64,000 nt of DNA from Nymphaea colorata (Eukaryota; Streptophyta; Magnoliopsida; Nymphaeales; Nymphaeaceae), in contig NC_045145.1 in NCBI RefSeq assembly GCF_008831285.2, forward strand, positions 12,646,802-12,710,801, given 5' to 3'. The notes beneath the pieces are model-generated. The model was given only the letters and a program-made list of their open reading frames with translations. It was not told where the DNA came from and did not search any database. Numbering within the stretch: position 1 is the stretch's first letter; each line of letters opens with the position of its first letter. The position numbers and the translations under genes were made by a program. This document shows positions 1-10,619 of this stretch, one piece after another.

Positions 1-155
1 CCAGTCGGTTCATTACCAGACTGATCATCATAAGAATCGTGCACAGTTGATTCATTATTAAATTGTTTCTCAATCAGTTCATTGCCAAACTGTTATCCAG
101 TTGGTTCATTGTCAAACTATTCCTCAATCGGTTCATTGTCAGACTGATTATCTGA
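1..155. repeat. Imperfect short tandem repeats (about 27 bp) around a TTCATT core
   Basis: The core (G/A)(T/G)TTCATT followed by an A-rich CAGACTG or CAAACTG-like block recurs at about 10, 51, 78, 106 and 132. The last three intervals are 26-28 bp, which is nine codons. On the minus strand the unit reads roughly as an NEP-containing acidic nonapeptide. It is therefore probably a repetitive linker of the Copia fragment rather than a satellite. Confidence 0.6.
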
Positions 156-345
156 ATAAATCAGATCCTCCAGTAGATCGTTATGATCTCCCACTAGATT
201 ATTGTATTCGGTATTCTTATTCGAACACTTCAAACTCATGCATAAAAAGAAAATGTCATATACCCTACTTTCATTTGGGTATCCAATACATATGTATTTG
301 CAAACACATCGTTTCATTTTTAGATATGCATTTAACATGCATTAT
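1..345 (-). mobile_element. Ty1/Copia polyprotein fragment (end of integrase and acidic linker), degraded
   Basis: Read on the minus strand, 338-117 contains a segment like KYICIGYPNESRVYDIF followed by CSNKNTEY. This fits the C-terminal part of a Copia integrase, where family members have a GYP-E-RGY block followed by a V(S)TN-T-FL/Y block. After it comes an acidic linker, with repeated NEP motifs down to position 1. In-frame stops interrupt it, so it is a remnant. The reverse transcriptase would lie to the left of the window. The family call rests on motif memory over a short stretch. Confidence 0.5.
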
Positions 346-499
346 AGATCTCCAAGGATCTCAATATGGATCTAATTAGTGTGGATCTCATTATTTTCAT
401 GACTATTATTTTATACATCATGAAAAATTTAAAATCAAATTCATCCTCAAACAGAAACTTGCTTAATAACAAGCTAGCTTTGTTTGATCCTCAAACGAA

Positions 500-2160
500 T
501 AAATAACATAATATGCTTGGATCTAATATAAACAAGATATGGATGTTTAACCATATATCCAAATATATATTCAAATCCGAATCAATGATGTATATAAGGT
601 GGATCTCAAACAATGAATAGATCCAATTCCAAAAGCCACATGAATATAAAGATTCAGATGATATTAGTATAGATCCAAACCAGAAACATTCACAATACAA
701 TTAATATGAGTTTAAAACACATGATCCTCATTGAAATATTATACAATATGATTCAACAACCATATTTGGATCATTGCTAACTCATCTCTCTTTTGAGAAA
801 AACAAGTTATCATGTATTAGCACTTTAGTGCTACAAAGGTTCAAACAAATGCATTCTTGCCTTCATTTTCCTAAGAAAGAAAGGCAAATGAAGCTTTATT
901 CAATGATTTTCAAGAATAACCTTTGGATCTAGAATGACAACACGTATTGCAGCATGATCATATCCAAAGGCAACCATGATAACATATATTGGAACTAAAA
1001 CAACAGGATATGAATTATTCTCACATATCCAAACAAGTCAGTTTAGATCTGCAGCGGATTTCATTAATTCAAATATGGAAATTCAGATCCAACCAGCAAT
1101 ATCCACAATACAATAATCTGAGTTTAAAAAACACAAATGATCCATATGAAGTATTGTGCACTATGATTTCAATAACCATGCTTGGATCTAAACAATAGTC
1201 CAACTTTTGAACAAGGTGAAACAAGAAAAATTTCTCTACCTTAAGATGATGCATGTTTGTACCAAAACTAATCCATCACCCTTAAGAGCAAATAAAGCAA
1301 GTCTTTAAATCAAGACATTCAAATTTATACGGGTTTCAGTCCAAGAGTGTTACATTACACCTCTTGAATATATATTTTAAAACAAGTTCACCTCATTAAT
1401 GGAGTAAATAAAGCCTTGTTCAATAGCACTCTAGAATGATTTGAATCTAAAAGGACAACAAATATCACAATATCATTGGATCCAAAAAGCAAACATGATA
1501 TATTGTGTTTAGTAACAGTACGAGAATTTGGATCCAATGATTCAACCAAGTTAATTTGGATCTTAATGTATCACGACCCAACATAATGTTATAAGGATCT
1601 CACCATGTCTAAGAGTGTTGATTTACACCTCTTAGCATATCAACATGCGATAACATAATCATTCCTTCTAATTGGAATTCATCTTTAGCACTCTAGTGTT
1701 ACACATTGCAAAAGTACAACCTGTAAAACCATTAGATCTAAAAATCAAAGCTCATCATAATATGTTTAGATCTAATATAGATCTTGAACAAGTCAAATCA
1801 GATCATGCTCCAAAAGAGTGCAACGTTTAGTGTGAGATCCAAATTCAACAACTGAATATGGATTTTGAAAACAAAAGTTTTGGTCATATCTAATATCTGC
1901 ATAGACCCAAAATTAAAATGAATATTCATAAATCAAGTATAATAACATATACTTGAACCAACATAAACAGGATATGGATTTTTAACCAATATCCAAACGA
2001 ATTTAGATCTGAATATGTCATGATTCAAACTGAATACAAATATGGACCTTAAGCAACAATCAGATCCAAAGCAAAAATCCAAATAATTATTTAATTTCAG
2101 ATCTTACTCATGTGGATCCACATACAATAATATCAACACTATAATTGATATGTATTTAAA
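500..2160. repeat. AT-rich degenerate long repeats, no gene
   Basis: No coding sequence was seen from 346 to 2330. Blocks around 500-780, 960-1200 and 1930-2150 resemble each other: each has a GATATGGAT/ATCCAAA part, and the first two also a CACAATACAAT...GAGTTTAAAA part ending near TTGGATC. A second motif, AGCACT(C/T)TAGTG or AAGAGTGTT..TACACCTCTT, alternates with it at about 820, 1340, 1607 and 1685. The spacing is about 450-480 bp. This looks like the non-coding region of a retroelement, not a gene. Confidence 0.5.
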
Positions 2161-2514
2161 CAAATAAAAAGGATCCAAATTTAAATTTAATATGAATGTT
2201 TTTCAACATAATATCCATATCCAAATATGACACAAGGTTTATAACGTCATTGGGTCATGCATCCATAAATAACAAAACTGCATAAACATACATACATATT
2301 ACAAACCATGTAGTTTTTGGTTCTTGACCAATTTTGAGGCTCCCACTCTAAAAGCCATTACCAAATTAATTCCATGACAAACATAGAACAATAATACATG
2401 GAAATCAATAAGGAGAATAATATATCAAATATCTCCAAAACCATTCTAAGGTATCACTTAAATAAGGAAAAGTCATATTAAAATTTTAGACCGTGAGTTT
2501 CCTTTCTCATTTTC

Positions 2515-2830
2515 AAAATTGCCTTTAGAACTCTTTTTTGTAATTTTAATAAGCCTGAGTGGTACTTGTATGCAATTTTACAAAATAGCTCGGTCTTTCA
2601 CCGAAATTGCAAAACAATCTTCCGGAACCCTCTTTCAGAAAATTATAATAAATCTGAGGGTATTACGACGCAATTTCATATAAAATCACGGAGTTCTGTT
2701 GAAATTGCAAAATAATTTATCGGAACCCTCTTTTAGAAATTTATAATAACTCAGGGTGTACCCCTAAGAAATTTCGCATAAATTTCTAGGTTTTCACCGA
2801 AATTAACTTTCGCAAACTTCTTCTGAAAAA
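2515..2830 (+). repeat. About 98-bp tandem repeats upstream of a TATA box
   Basis: Three full units and one partial unit start near 2515, 2603, 2701 and 2799. Each full unit carries GGAACCCTCTTT(C/T)AGAAA-type and GCA(A)TTT..ATA blocks, and units begin at GAAATTGCA-like sequence. Direct repeats just upstream of a TATA box are typical of enhancer arrays in LTR U3 regions, and are also found in some gene promoters. The last two intervals are exactly 98 bp. Confidence 0.7.
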
Positions 2831-2933
2831 GTTTTCGCACAAACGTTGCGGCATTAATTTATCAAAATTGTAACAGTGTTTTTGCAAATTATGCAAAATT
2901 GGTGGAATGATTTTGTAATTTTCACACTTTTGG

Positions 2934-2941
2934 TATAAATA
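2934..2941 (+). promoter_or_regulatory. TATA box of an orphan promoter
   Basis: TATAAATA lies directly downstream of the 98-bp repeats and about 30 bp before a CT-rich leader (TCTTCTCTCTCC and onward). This is a good plant core promoter. No protein-coding exon that I recognise follows on the plus strand, so it more likely belongs to an LTR or a decapitated gene. Confidence 0.5.
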
Positions 2942-3945
2942 CCCCTCCGAACCGTTTTTTCACACATTTTTCGCCCGATCTTCTCTCTCCTCGAGCGAGA
3001 GCTGCCTCCTCTTCCTCTCGTCTCATCCGGCGGTGGACCTCCCATCGCCGCCACCGCCTTCTCCCTCTTCGTCCTCGCGCCTCACCCGACGGTGCTGCTT
3101 CCACCGACGCGACCTCCCTCCTCTCGCTCGTCTGGCGATGGCTTCTTCCTCAACTCTCCATCCCCAAAACCAGAGAGGAGAAGCTCCCCGGCTCACGCGA
3201 GAGTTCCCTCCTCGCCTGATTCGCCCGACGGTGAAGCTTCCGTCGTCCTCCACCATTCCTTCAGCCACCCAAAGCCAGCCTGAGCGGGTGAGGAAGCTCC
3301 GATAGTGGGTTTCCACACCACCGCCTCCTCTGCTCACGGTTTCCAGCATCGTCAATAGGGGGAAACCGGCAGGAGAAAGGGGATGACAGGAGGAGTTCTG
3401 CTCGACGGGCGTTCCTCATTTTCCCCAAATCATCTCTGCCGCTCGTATGAGGCAAACGACTGGTTTCCAGTCGGGTGGACGATTCCCTCCACTTGTTGGT
3501 AACCCTAATGTGTTTCTTTGCTTTCCTCGTTTTTGTGTGTTTGTTTCACCCTTGCTGGATGTCGAGCAGAGCAGGCCTTGCCCTGTGTTGGCTTCGTTCA
3601 AAGCCGTTTTCTTTTTCAGACATGCGTGCTCTGCCCTTGGGATTGAATGTAGTTTGGTTTCTCAAGGATGAACACACATAACATAATACAGGAAACCGAG
3701 GGTTTCAAAGTTCAATCGACACCAATATGCCTCACTCCTAGCATGCTTTGTTTTCTTGAAAATCATAAGGAAGTAGAACGTAGAGCACTATATTTCCATT
3801 TCAGCATATAACCTTTCACGCAGGGATTCAGATTTAGGTGTGCACACACATAGATCCATCATTATATCATGCAACATATATATATATATATATATCTATA
3901 TCACAGGCACTGCTACGGTCGAGTTCACTTACTTGGAATTCGACA
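2942..3945 (+). other. CT-rich, GC-rich transcribed-looking leader, no recognisable protein
   Basis: The stretch 2960-3470 is clearly richer in G and C than its surroundings and holds many C/T runs on the plus strand. Open frames exist on both strands, but they are compositional and match no family that I know. From 3480 the sequence drifts back to ordinary intergenic composition. It could be R/U5 and leader of an LTR element, or a promoter and first exon whose partner exons are lost. Confidence 0.35.
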
Positions 3946-3952
3946 AAAAAAT

Positions 3953-3965
3953 GGCTCTGATACCA
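3953..3965 (-). other. Primer-binding site for initiator tRNA-Met (minus strand)
   Basis: On the minus strand TGGTATCAGAGCC starts one base after an LTR end (CCTACA, then g, then TGGTATC). This is the canonical plant Copia primer-binding site. It fixes the orientation of the adjacent LTR as minus, with the element's interior to the left. Confidence 0.85.
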
Positions 3966-3966
3966 C

Positions 3967-4305
3967 TGTAGGAACTTTAGGTTCCGCCCAGGATCTCCAA
4001 CCAAGTTTGGCCTGCAACTCTGCGAGCAAGAGAGGAAGAAAGAAAGAAAACTAGAGAGAGAGAGATTTTTGGGGTTTACTTCCAAGGGGCCTCTCACAGG
4101 TTGATGTGTTAGAGAGAGATCCATCAAACTCTGGATATGCTAGGAATATATAGTCTAGCCAGCCCCTTAGGTTTTCCCCAACCCTAGCTGTGGTTAAGTG
4201 AGTGAGAGATTTTAGGTGAGCATTAAAGCTAGTAACTGTAAGTGGGCCCCCCTTGCAGTTACGATATGAATGGGTAGGGCTCATGGCCACTACCACTACC
4301 CAACA
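3967..4305 (-). mobile_element. LTR of a Copia-type element, 5' LTR in minus orientation
   Basis: Read on the minus strand, the block begins TGTTGGG at 4305 and ends CCTACA at 3967, one base before the primer-binding site. The TG...CA ends and a length of about 339 bp suit a Copia LTR. A TATATA-type core lies at 4148-4153, about 180 bp before the end. Position 4308 is also where homology of the flanking cystatin segment starts, which supports 4305-4307 as the true outer edge. The second LTR is not in the window, so the direct-repeat test cannot be made. Confidence 0.65.
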
Positions 4306-4307
4306 CA

Positions 4308-5140
4308 AAGAATGGATTGTGACTAGAATCAGAACTTAAATGAACAGAGAAACATGCAACGACAGAGAACAAGGGGTTCTAGGAGAGTTCCATAGAACTT
4401 TATCATGAGCTATGAACAGAATGAATGCAGAGGTTCAACACAGAAGATGGCAGCAGCAAGCAAGCATTGCTTAATCAAGGAAAAACAGGCTCAAACGATG
4501 GCAGGTTCTTGACGTTCTGCCACGGCTTCTCATACACAAGAGCCCTGTAGTGCTTGACATACCCTGCTTTGAGGGCCTTGATAAGCAGTCTGTGGTTGGT
4601 TCCAGCCACCAACTAGCTCTGAGCCTCCACCACCTCTACGAACACAAGGGCTGCTGCTTCATGGTGCTTCTTGTTGAATTCAGCCACCGCAAACTTACCC
4701 AGCTCCTGTACATGCTTGTTGTTCTTCACGTCCGGGATTGGATGGAAACCGCCGTGAGCTGTCACTAAGGAATTGGAAGAAGCCATTAGACAGCGAATTG
4801 AGAAGGGATCAGATCTATGGAGGAAAGAAGGGATAAATTTTGAAATGAGTTAATATATCAGCCAACGACCAACGATGGTCTTGAGAAAGCTGCATGAGCT
4901 CATATTTATATTGCTAATTTGGCACGTTGGGATCCCAAAGCAAACGTCTGGAGGATAAGACATGCAACTAGAAAGAGCGTTTGACCCGTCCTCTTCCTCA
5001 ATTTTCAGCCTTCGCCACTGAGTTGAAATGCATTACGTGGTCAACCTTTCTTTCTTCCTTCCTATGCATTTTAACAATAACCCGTTCTTTCTTTCTTTCC
5101 ATTCTTTATTTAATACTACTTTATATAGTAAATGCTGCTT
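4308..5140. repeat. Duplicated cystatin segment, copy A
   Basis: This segment matches 21455-22400 through the cystatin coding region and both flanks. Matching stretches include the 3' flank (TTCCATAGAACTTTATCATGAG) and the 5' flank with CAACGTGCC and an ATAAATATGAGCTC TATA region (minus strand). It is a dispersed segmental duplication with the two copies in the same orientation, about 17 kb apart. Confidence 0.85.
4475..4786 (-). pseudogene. Phytocystatin pseudogene with a stop in the QxVxG loop
   Basis: The minus-strand reading from the ATG at 4784-4786 to the TGA at 4475-4477 is collinear with the intact cystatin at 21661-21975. It is 104 codons including the stop, with no frameshift. Codon 58 (4613-4615) is TAG, at the position where the intact copy has the Gln of QVVAG, the papain-binding hairpin loop. 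The following residues read LVAG, and the PW of the second loop is kept. Apart from this stop the frame is open, so the loss looks recent. The truncated product would lack the first inhibitory loop, the second loop and the C-terminal half, and should not inhibit. A stop-codon sequencing error cannot be excluded from one sequence. Confidence 0.85.
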
Positions 5141-5201
5141 TTCTTTCTCTCTGTCCTGTCTATGAGAGAGAGAAACAAGATCATTCTGCAACCCATGGAA
5201 T

Positions 5202-5397
5202 CAGGGGCGAAACCAGGATTTTTTCTAGGGTCGGGCCAAAACGATTCGCGGACCAGGCCAGGGTCGGGCCAAGAGGAGCGACGAGAAGCGATCGGTCGGG
5301 CCAAACTAAAAAAAATTGATTTTTTCAATGTAAAAAAAAAATTCTTGCGCTCACCTGGGCCATGGCCCGGGCGGGTCCTCCCCTCCCTCCGCCCCTG
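5202..5397 (+). mobile_element. Short hAT-like non-autonomous element (CAGGGGCG ends)
   Basis: The element is 196 bp, starts CAGGGGCGAA and ends CCTCCGCCCCTG, and is flanked by the perfect 8-bp direct repeat catggaat (5194-5201 and 5398-5405). CAGGGGCGGA-type ends and 8-bp target duplications fit the Tip100 branch of hAT transposons. The interior is GGGCCAA-rich with a central A/T run. A close relative lies inverted at 12170-12337. It sits just outside the 5' flank of the cystatin pseudogene. Confidence 0.85.
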
Positions 5398-5417
5398 CAT
5401 GGAATACCCAAATCCTA

Positions 5418-5418
5418 A

Positions 5419-5498
<80 letters not shown>
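5418..5498. repeat. (CT)n(TA)n microsatellite
   Basis: A run of CT dinucleotides changes directly into a run of TA. The same compound (CT)n(TA)n pattern is seen in PI-PLC intron 3 and in B12D intron 2. Confidence 0.95.
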
Positions 5499-5500
<2 letters not shown>

Positions 5501-7466
5501 TCATGCCATTAATTTGAATTTTATCGAAGGCATGATTTAGTGCACCATCCATTAAAATTCCTCGGAATCTCGCCAACAAATTTAGGATTTAGTTTTGAAA
5601 AAAATGCAAATTATCCCCATCTAGGACCTCAACCAAATGTCAATAACAAATTGCCCACTCCAAGACTTTGACAAAACAATATTAATGTGGACCCCGAACA
5701 CATAGATTTTCTGGTTTCATTTGCTCAATCTTCAGCATTCTTTCTTCTTTAATTTGATCAAACTTTTGATTGTATGTGATGATCCATAACGTGTCATACT
5801 TTGTTTCACTAGTCTTATCTTCTTTCCTTGTTACTGCTTCTCATGAATATATGATCATATATGTCAAAGAATATGCATATATGAAAGCTCCTTTTTTCAT
5901 TGAATGAAAAATTGATGACTCCCGGTTCGTGGAAATATTGAAATTTTATGGAAAGATATACTTTTAAGATACATCAGATCTGATTGTGAAATAAACCCGC
6001 ATCAAAGGACCTTGCAAGAAGTGTGGTCTATGCCACTATCACACGAAGGGGATAACTTTAATTGAGAAATTGTTTCGCATAGAGTGTAGCACTACGTAAA
6101 ATATCGTATCAAAGCTTCCATTAGATAAGCTTGTCTATTGTGTTTTGCATGTGTGTTCTTGTGGTGCCTTAGAGGTTGTTTGATTGTTGTCCATTAGGAC
6201 AGGACAAACAGGACATCATGTTCATTACATTATGTCCTGTCCTCATGGACAATGATGTTCGTTGTCCACCGATTGATTACTTTAGGAACAGAACACTACG
6301 TTGTTCTTGTCTGACGTTTGTTTCGTATATGTCTGTTCTGTCTGATGTTTGTTTCTGTCCTGTTTGTTATGTCTGTTATGTTTGGTGTTTGTTTTTATGT
6401 TTTGTTTGAACTGTCTACTCTATATGATGTTTGTATCTTCTTTAATCAGTTTTGGCTATTATATTTGTTTTGTCTGCTATATGATGACAAGAATATCTTT
6501 TTTTTTTGGGCAGGTTATATCAAAACAAGTATAAAATTCATAACATGTTATATGCAAATCAATACATTCGATAATACGATCTATAAAAAATCAACTCTTT
6601 CAATAAAAAATCAACTCTTTCAACAGGGGCATATATATAACAAAAACATCATTACTGTAAAATATTCAAATATCTATATAATCACCAGTATCAAGTAAAA
6701 CTACAAAATACACATAGTTTAAAATGTTCAACTATTCAAAGTCATATGTTAGAGTACATTGACATAAAAATATAGTTCCTATATAATCACCTTCTGTCCT
6801 ACACACTACTCTTCCCATCAAAACCATGTAATACTTGAGAAGAGGCATCACCGTCTGGTTCCTGCATTTCAGAAATTAAAAAAAACAAACAAATAATTAG
6901 GTTATCACCATAAAGTATTAAAATAATCAAGTATAATTAAAACAATGACATATAATATAATAAAAATGTTACACAATCAATATCTTACTTGAAACATAAT
7001 CATTCCATAGAGGACAAATTGACATCAAATGGGTATATATTATTGTCATCTTTGAAACAATAATAAAGTATTGGGAATTGTTGTTGAATGTCTTTGTTTT
7101 GTAACCTCTGTACTGAAGCGAACAGATTGACATCAAATGGCTTCCCAAAAAACTATTGATTTTACCAAATTGCCCTTTAAAGTTAGTATGGAGAAACCAA
7201 TTAAAAGGTTAAATTAATTTTCTGCAACTTTAATGCAAAATCAGATCCAAAATCAATTCAACACATTTCCGAATGACCTCCAACAAATTAACAATTGACA
7301 GAAAACAGTAGCATGAGAACACCCCATGAAAATTGAAATCAAGCTTCCCCCACACTTTTAAGCATCAGTGACAACTTTTAGTGATTTTTTGGCTAACAAT
7401 GCCACCGATGATGCAACACCTGTCATGGAAGACTTTAATAGTGAATTTGACATCCCATGTGTTGGC
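5499..7466. other. AT-rich intergenic stretch, no gene
   Basis: No supported coding sequence. The stretch 5638-5810 (CCAAGACTTTGACAAAAC and onward to CCATAACGTGTCA) repeats at 22845-22975 and 23158-23300. A block at about 6172-6260 has inverted TGTCCTGTCC/GGACAGGACA motifs and begins GAGGTTGTTTGATTG, like the end of a transposon, but I found no matching second end. The open frames at 6176-6698 are low-complexity T-rich reading. Confidence 0.5.
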
Positions 7467-7882
7467 TAGGGGTGAAGACGAGATGAGTGAGCATGAGTTC
7501 AGCCAGCTCGACCTCGGCTCGAGCTTGACTCAGTAGTTACGTGTTGAGCTCAAGCTCAACTCGTTTAAGGCTCAATAAACTCAGTTGAATATATGGACTA
7601 TTATTTGGCCATAAATCGAGTTTGACTAGATTAAGGCTTGACAAACTTGAATGAACTTTTGTAAAAACTACATAATTAATTAAGGTCAATATACAGGCTT
7701 TTTAATTAAAAAATAAGTCAGACATTTAACAATTCAATATACAGGTTTTCAAGCCAAGTCGAGCTTTAACAGTTTGAGAATTAACTCAATTATTTGAACG
7801 AGTCGACTCATGACTCGAGCTCAATTCGTTATGCAAATGACTCGGCTCAAACTCAAATAGCTTGACTCGTTGTTCACCCCTA
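7467..7882. mobile_element. Small hAT-like element (TAGGGGTG ends), 416 bp
   Basis: The ends are TAGGGGTGAA and TTCACCCCTA, a perfect 10-bp inverted repeat. The 8-bp flanks are gtgttggc (7459-7466) and gtgttggt (7883-7890), a target duplication with one mismatch. The subterminal parts are dense in GAGCTCGA/ACTCGA motifs. The same ends and subterminal motifs occur in the larger element at 17439-19271, so the two belong to one family. There is no coding capacity. Confidence 0.85.
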
Positions 7883-7890
7883 GTGTTGGT

Positions 7891-9210
7891 TATTTATGTC
7901 CATTAAATCTGTCACTGGTATTACAATAATATTCCAGTGCTTTTTTGCTATCATTATAGTTTATTGGTTGGAAACAGTGGCTCAAAACTTCCCAAAAGGT
8001 GAAATAGCTGCCACCTTATAGAGTTTCATCACCTCAAATAAGTTACCATCTTATCACCAAAATTAACAAGAAAAATGATATTGGAACCAGAAAAATTAAC
8101 AAAAAATATATACTGCCTCTTATAGTGGCTGAAAATGGTGAAATAGCCGTCATTGTACATATCTTCAACGCCTTAATAAGTTATAATTTGCTCTCCAAAA
8201 CCAACACGAAGTTAGAAACAAAATTTCAGAACCAAACAAAATGAGAATTAGAAACCAACTGCAACCTTCTTAGTTATGTCTTTTTTTTTTTTTTGAAAGC
8301 TCATCTGATTTCACAAGATCTTGGAGTGCATCCTTAACCCAGAATGAAAACAATGATAAAAATCAGGATCAAAGATGCAGCTCCAGTCAACCTTCAAAAG
8401 TTTTCTTTTGCCTAAATCATGTAATGTCCAATTTGTTTGAGAAAGCAAAAGAACATGAACCATAAGGCAAACTTAACAGAACTTGGCAGCTTCAAAAAGT
8501 TCTTGGCAGCTTCAAAAAGTTCATATAGCAGTGTAGAAAGAGATGGATGTGTATTAACTGCAGAAAGTGGAGTTGTACAAGTAGAAAAATTAACGAGAAA
8601 ATTTAAGCTTGAGAAATTAGCAGAGCTACAATGTGGCTGGTGTGGGCAATTGCTCACCCCAGCCTGTGTAAACCTTCGTAAAAATTTGTTTATCATGTGT
8701 TGGACTCAGGTCTAACCATATGGGGTGTCCCTGCCAATGCTTTGTAGCTCTACATGCACCCAATTAGCATGTCATGTTATCTTTTTAGTGTTTTTATTTT
8801 AACTTTCCTAATTTTAAGATTTTTCCTTTCTAAAAAATTGCTGAATTTTTCTTAAATTTTTCCAGAATTTTGAGCTCGCTTTGCCTAAAAATACCCAAGG
8901 AAGTCCTCACCAAACTGGTGTCTTGGCAAGAAGCCTATCAAAGTTTTCTGACAAAGGTACTCATTAGAAGGCAATTTGGTTGAAAAAAAAAGACAATGAA
9001 GACGAACTATGTCTAGGCATAATCTTTGGTGAACTTTGGGTGTTCCTTCAACAAGCGAGTGTGCTCACTACATGAAGGACGACAAGGATGAACTTGTTGA
9101 TATTCACAGCGATGCTATTGAAGAAGATGATAGAGGTGCATGATTTAGAGACACTCTAGGCCATAATCTCAGGTGAGCCTCAGGTCAGCGGCAACGCCAC
9201 ATGGTGCATG
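7891..9210. other. Intergenic, no gene; a short tandem duplication and a palindrome
   Basis: A 20-bp unit TTGGCAGCTTCAAAAAGTTC is directly duplicated at about 8482-8521. An imperfect 30-bp palindrome, GGCTGGTGTGGGCA and its complement, lies at 8635-8664. The open frame around them (8437-8715) has no family resemblance that I can see. Confidence 0.5.
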
Positions 9211-9289
9211 GAGTGGGAAGTTGCCCACACTAGTCTCTTAAAATTTCTTTATTTTAAAATGGGCAATGAAGAGAAGAAGGAGAAATCGC

Positions 9290-9770
9290 AGCAAAGGTGT
9301 GTGGGTTGTCGGCACGCCAAGGAGAGAGAGGAAAGACAAAGAAGAAAGAGAAAATGAAGGGAGTCTTCATTAGGTGATTTCATTCTTGAATCTTTGGGGC
9401 TCTTTTTTTCATCTGTATAAAAGAGTGTTATTGTTCTCTTGAGTTCACTGTTTTTCTTAAAATAGTAGGAATATTGCTGCTGGTGTATTTGGCTCCCTTT
9501 CTTGATATATAGAAAGTTTCTCTTGCCTGTGGTTTTTTACCACATTATTGTGGGTTTTTCCACGTAAATTGGTGTCTCTTGTTTTCTGCATTATTTAGCA
9601 TATATTTTGATATAAATTGCTGCAACATTGGTATTGGAAACTCGATCTTATGCTCGCAGTCCTGTGATTCTGATTTTCAGCAATTTTGTGCATGTTCGTC
9701 TATCATACTAGGTTGTTTGGTCTGTTTTATTATTGTTGAAGCATTCTTTTTGGAGAAAACAACTATAACA
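9290..9770 (+). mobile_element. 5' LTR of a broken Copia element (left edge uncertain)
   Basis: The right edge is clear: ...ACTATAACA ends at 9770, then three bases, then the primer site TGGTATCAGA at 9774. A TATAAAAG core lies at 9416-9423. The left edge is a guess because no second LTR survives for comparison; it could be anywhere from about 9210 to 9300. The T-rich U5 region is typical of Copia LTRs. Confidence 0.55.
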
Positions 9771-9773
9771 AAG

Positions 9774-9786
9774 TGGTATCAGAAAC
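9774..9786 (+). other. Primer-binding site, initiator tRNA-Met type
   Basis: TGGTATCAGAAAC follows the LTR end by three bases. The canonical site is TGGTATCAGAGC, so the last positions have drifted. Confidence 0.8.
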
Positions 9787-9815
9787 AGGTTGGTTGTGTG
9801 CATTCTTATTGAAGG

Positions 9816-10565
9816 ATGGAGTCGACCCCCACTATGATGGTCTCTCTAAATGGGAATAATTGGACCATATGGAAAGCCAAAATAGAAGATTTGTTGTATT
9901 ATAAAGACCTGTATACACCCATTGAGAACCAGAAGCCAGCAAATATGACAGATGAAAAATGAAAGTTATTGGACATGAAAACCATTGGCACCATCAGACA
10001 ATAGTTAGATGACTGTGTTTTTCATTTGGTATCCACAGAGACGAGCGTGAAGTCATTATGGTAGAAGTTGCATAATCTTTACAAAAGGAAGACAGCTGAA
10101 AACAAGGCTTTCTTGATTAGGCAATTGGTAAATCTGAAACTTAAAGAGGAAAAACCTGTTTCAGAGCATTTAAATGAAGTGCAGAGCATAATCAATCAGT
10201 TGTCAGTCATGAAAATGATATTAGATGATGAGTTACAGGCACGCTTATTGCTCAGTTCTCTTCCCGATAGTTTGGAGACTTTAGTTGTTTCTTTCAGCAA
10301 CTCTGCTCCAAATAGTATACTTACGATGAAGCATGTACCCAGAAGCATTCTAAATGAAGAGACAAGGAGAAAGTCTCTTGGTACTAGTAGCTCACAAGTG
10401 TTACTAATGGGAGACAGGGGCAGACAAAAGAACCGTATCAGATGGCATGACAGATCAAAATCTAGGTTCAAATTAAGGCCCAAGTTGACAGGTAAATGCT
10501 TTAATTGTGGTATTCCAGGTTATAAAAAGATTGATTGCAGGAAATGGAAAGAAGAAAAAGAATAG
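9816..10565 (+). pseudogene. gag: Copia gag, inactivated
   Basis: The frame starts at the ATG at 9816. It reads through NNWTIWKAKIEDLLYYKDLY, the usual Copia gag opening (W-WK-M/I-DLL). It is then broken by in-frame stops near 9959, 10003 and 10060. From 10068 to 10565 it is open and shows the conserved L..LK-EE..V.EHLN..Q.I..QL and LLSSLP.S.E.LV blocks. The zinc knuckle near 10500-10535 reads CFNCGIPGYKKIDC: the fixed His of CCHC is Tyr, so RNA binding would be impaired. The following stop separates gag from the protease region. Confidence 0.9.
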
Positions 10566-10619
10566 AAAAAGAAGACTCAAGAGAATGTGAAGCCAAAAGA
10601 ATACACTGCAGTTGCTTCA

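Noticed and set aside
3023-3355. 110-codon Gly/Arg-rich frame on the minus strand
   Set aside because: It is the complement of a CT- and CG-rich leader. Both strands are open because of composition, and no motif is present.
6176-6698. Possible membrane-protein gene (Cys/Leu/Phe-rich frames)
   Set aside because: Low-complexity T-rich reading of a TGTCCTGTCC-rich, transposon-like stretch; no conserved motif.
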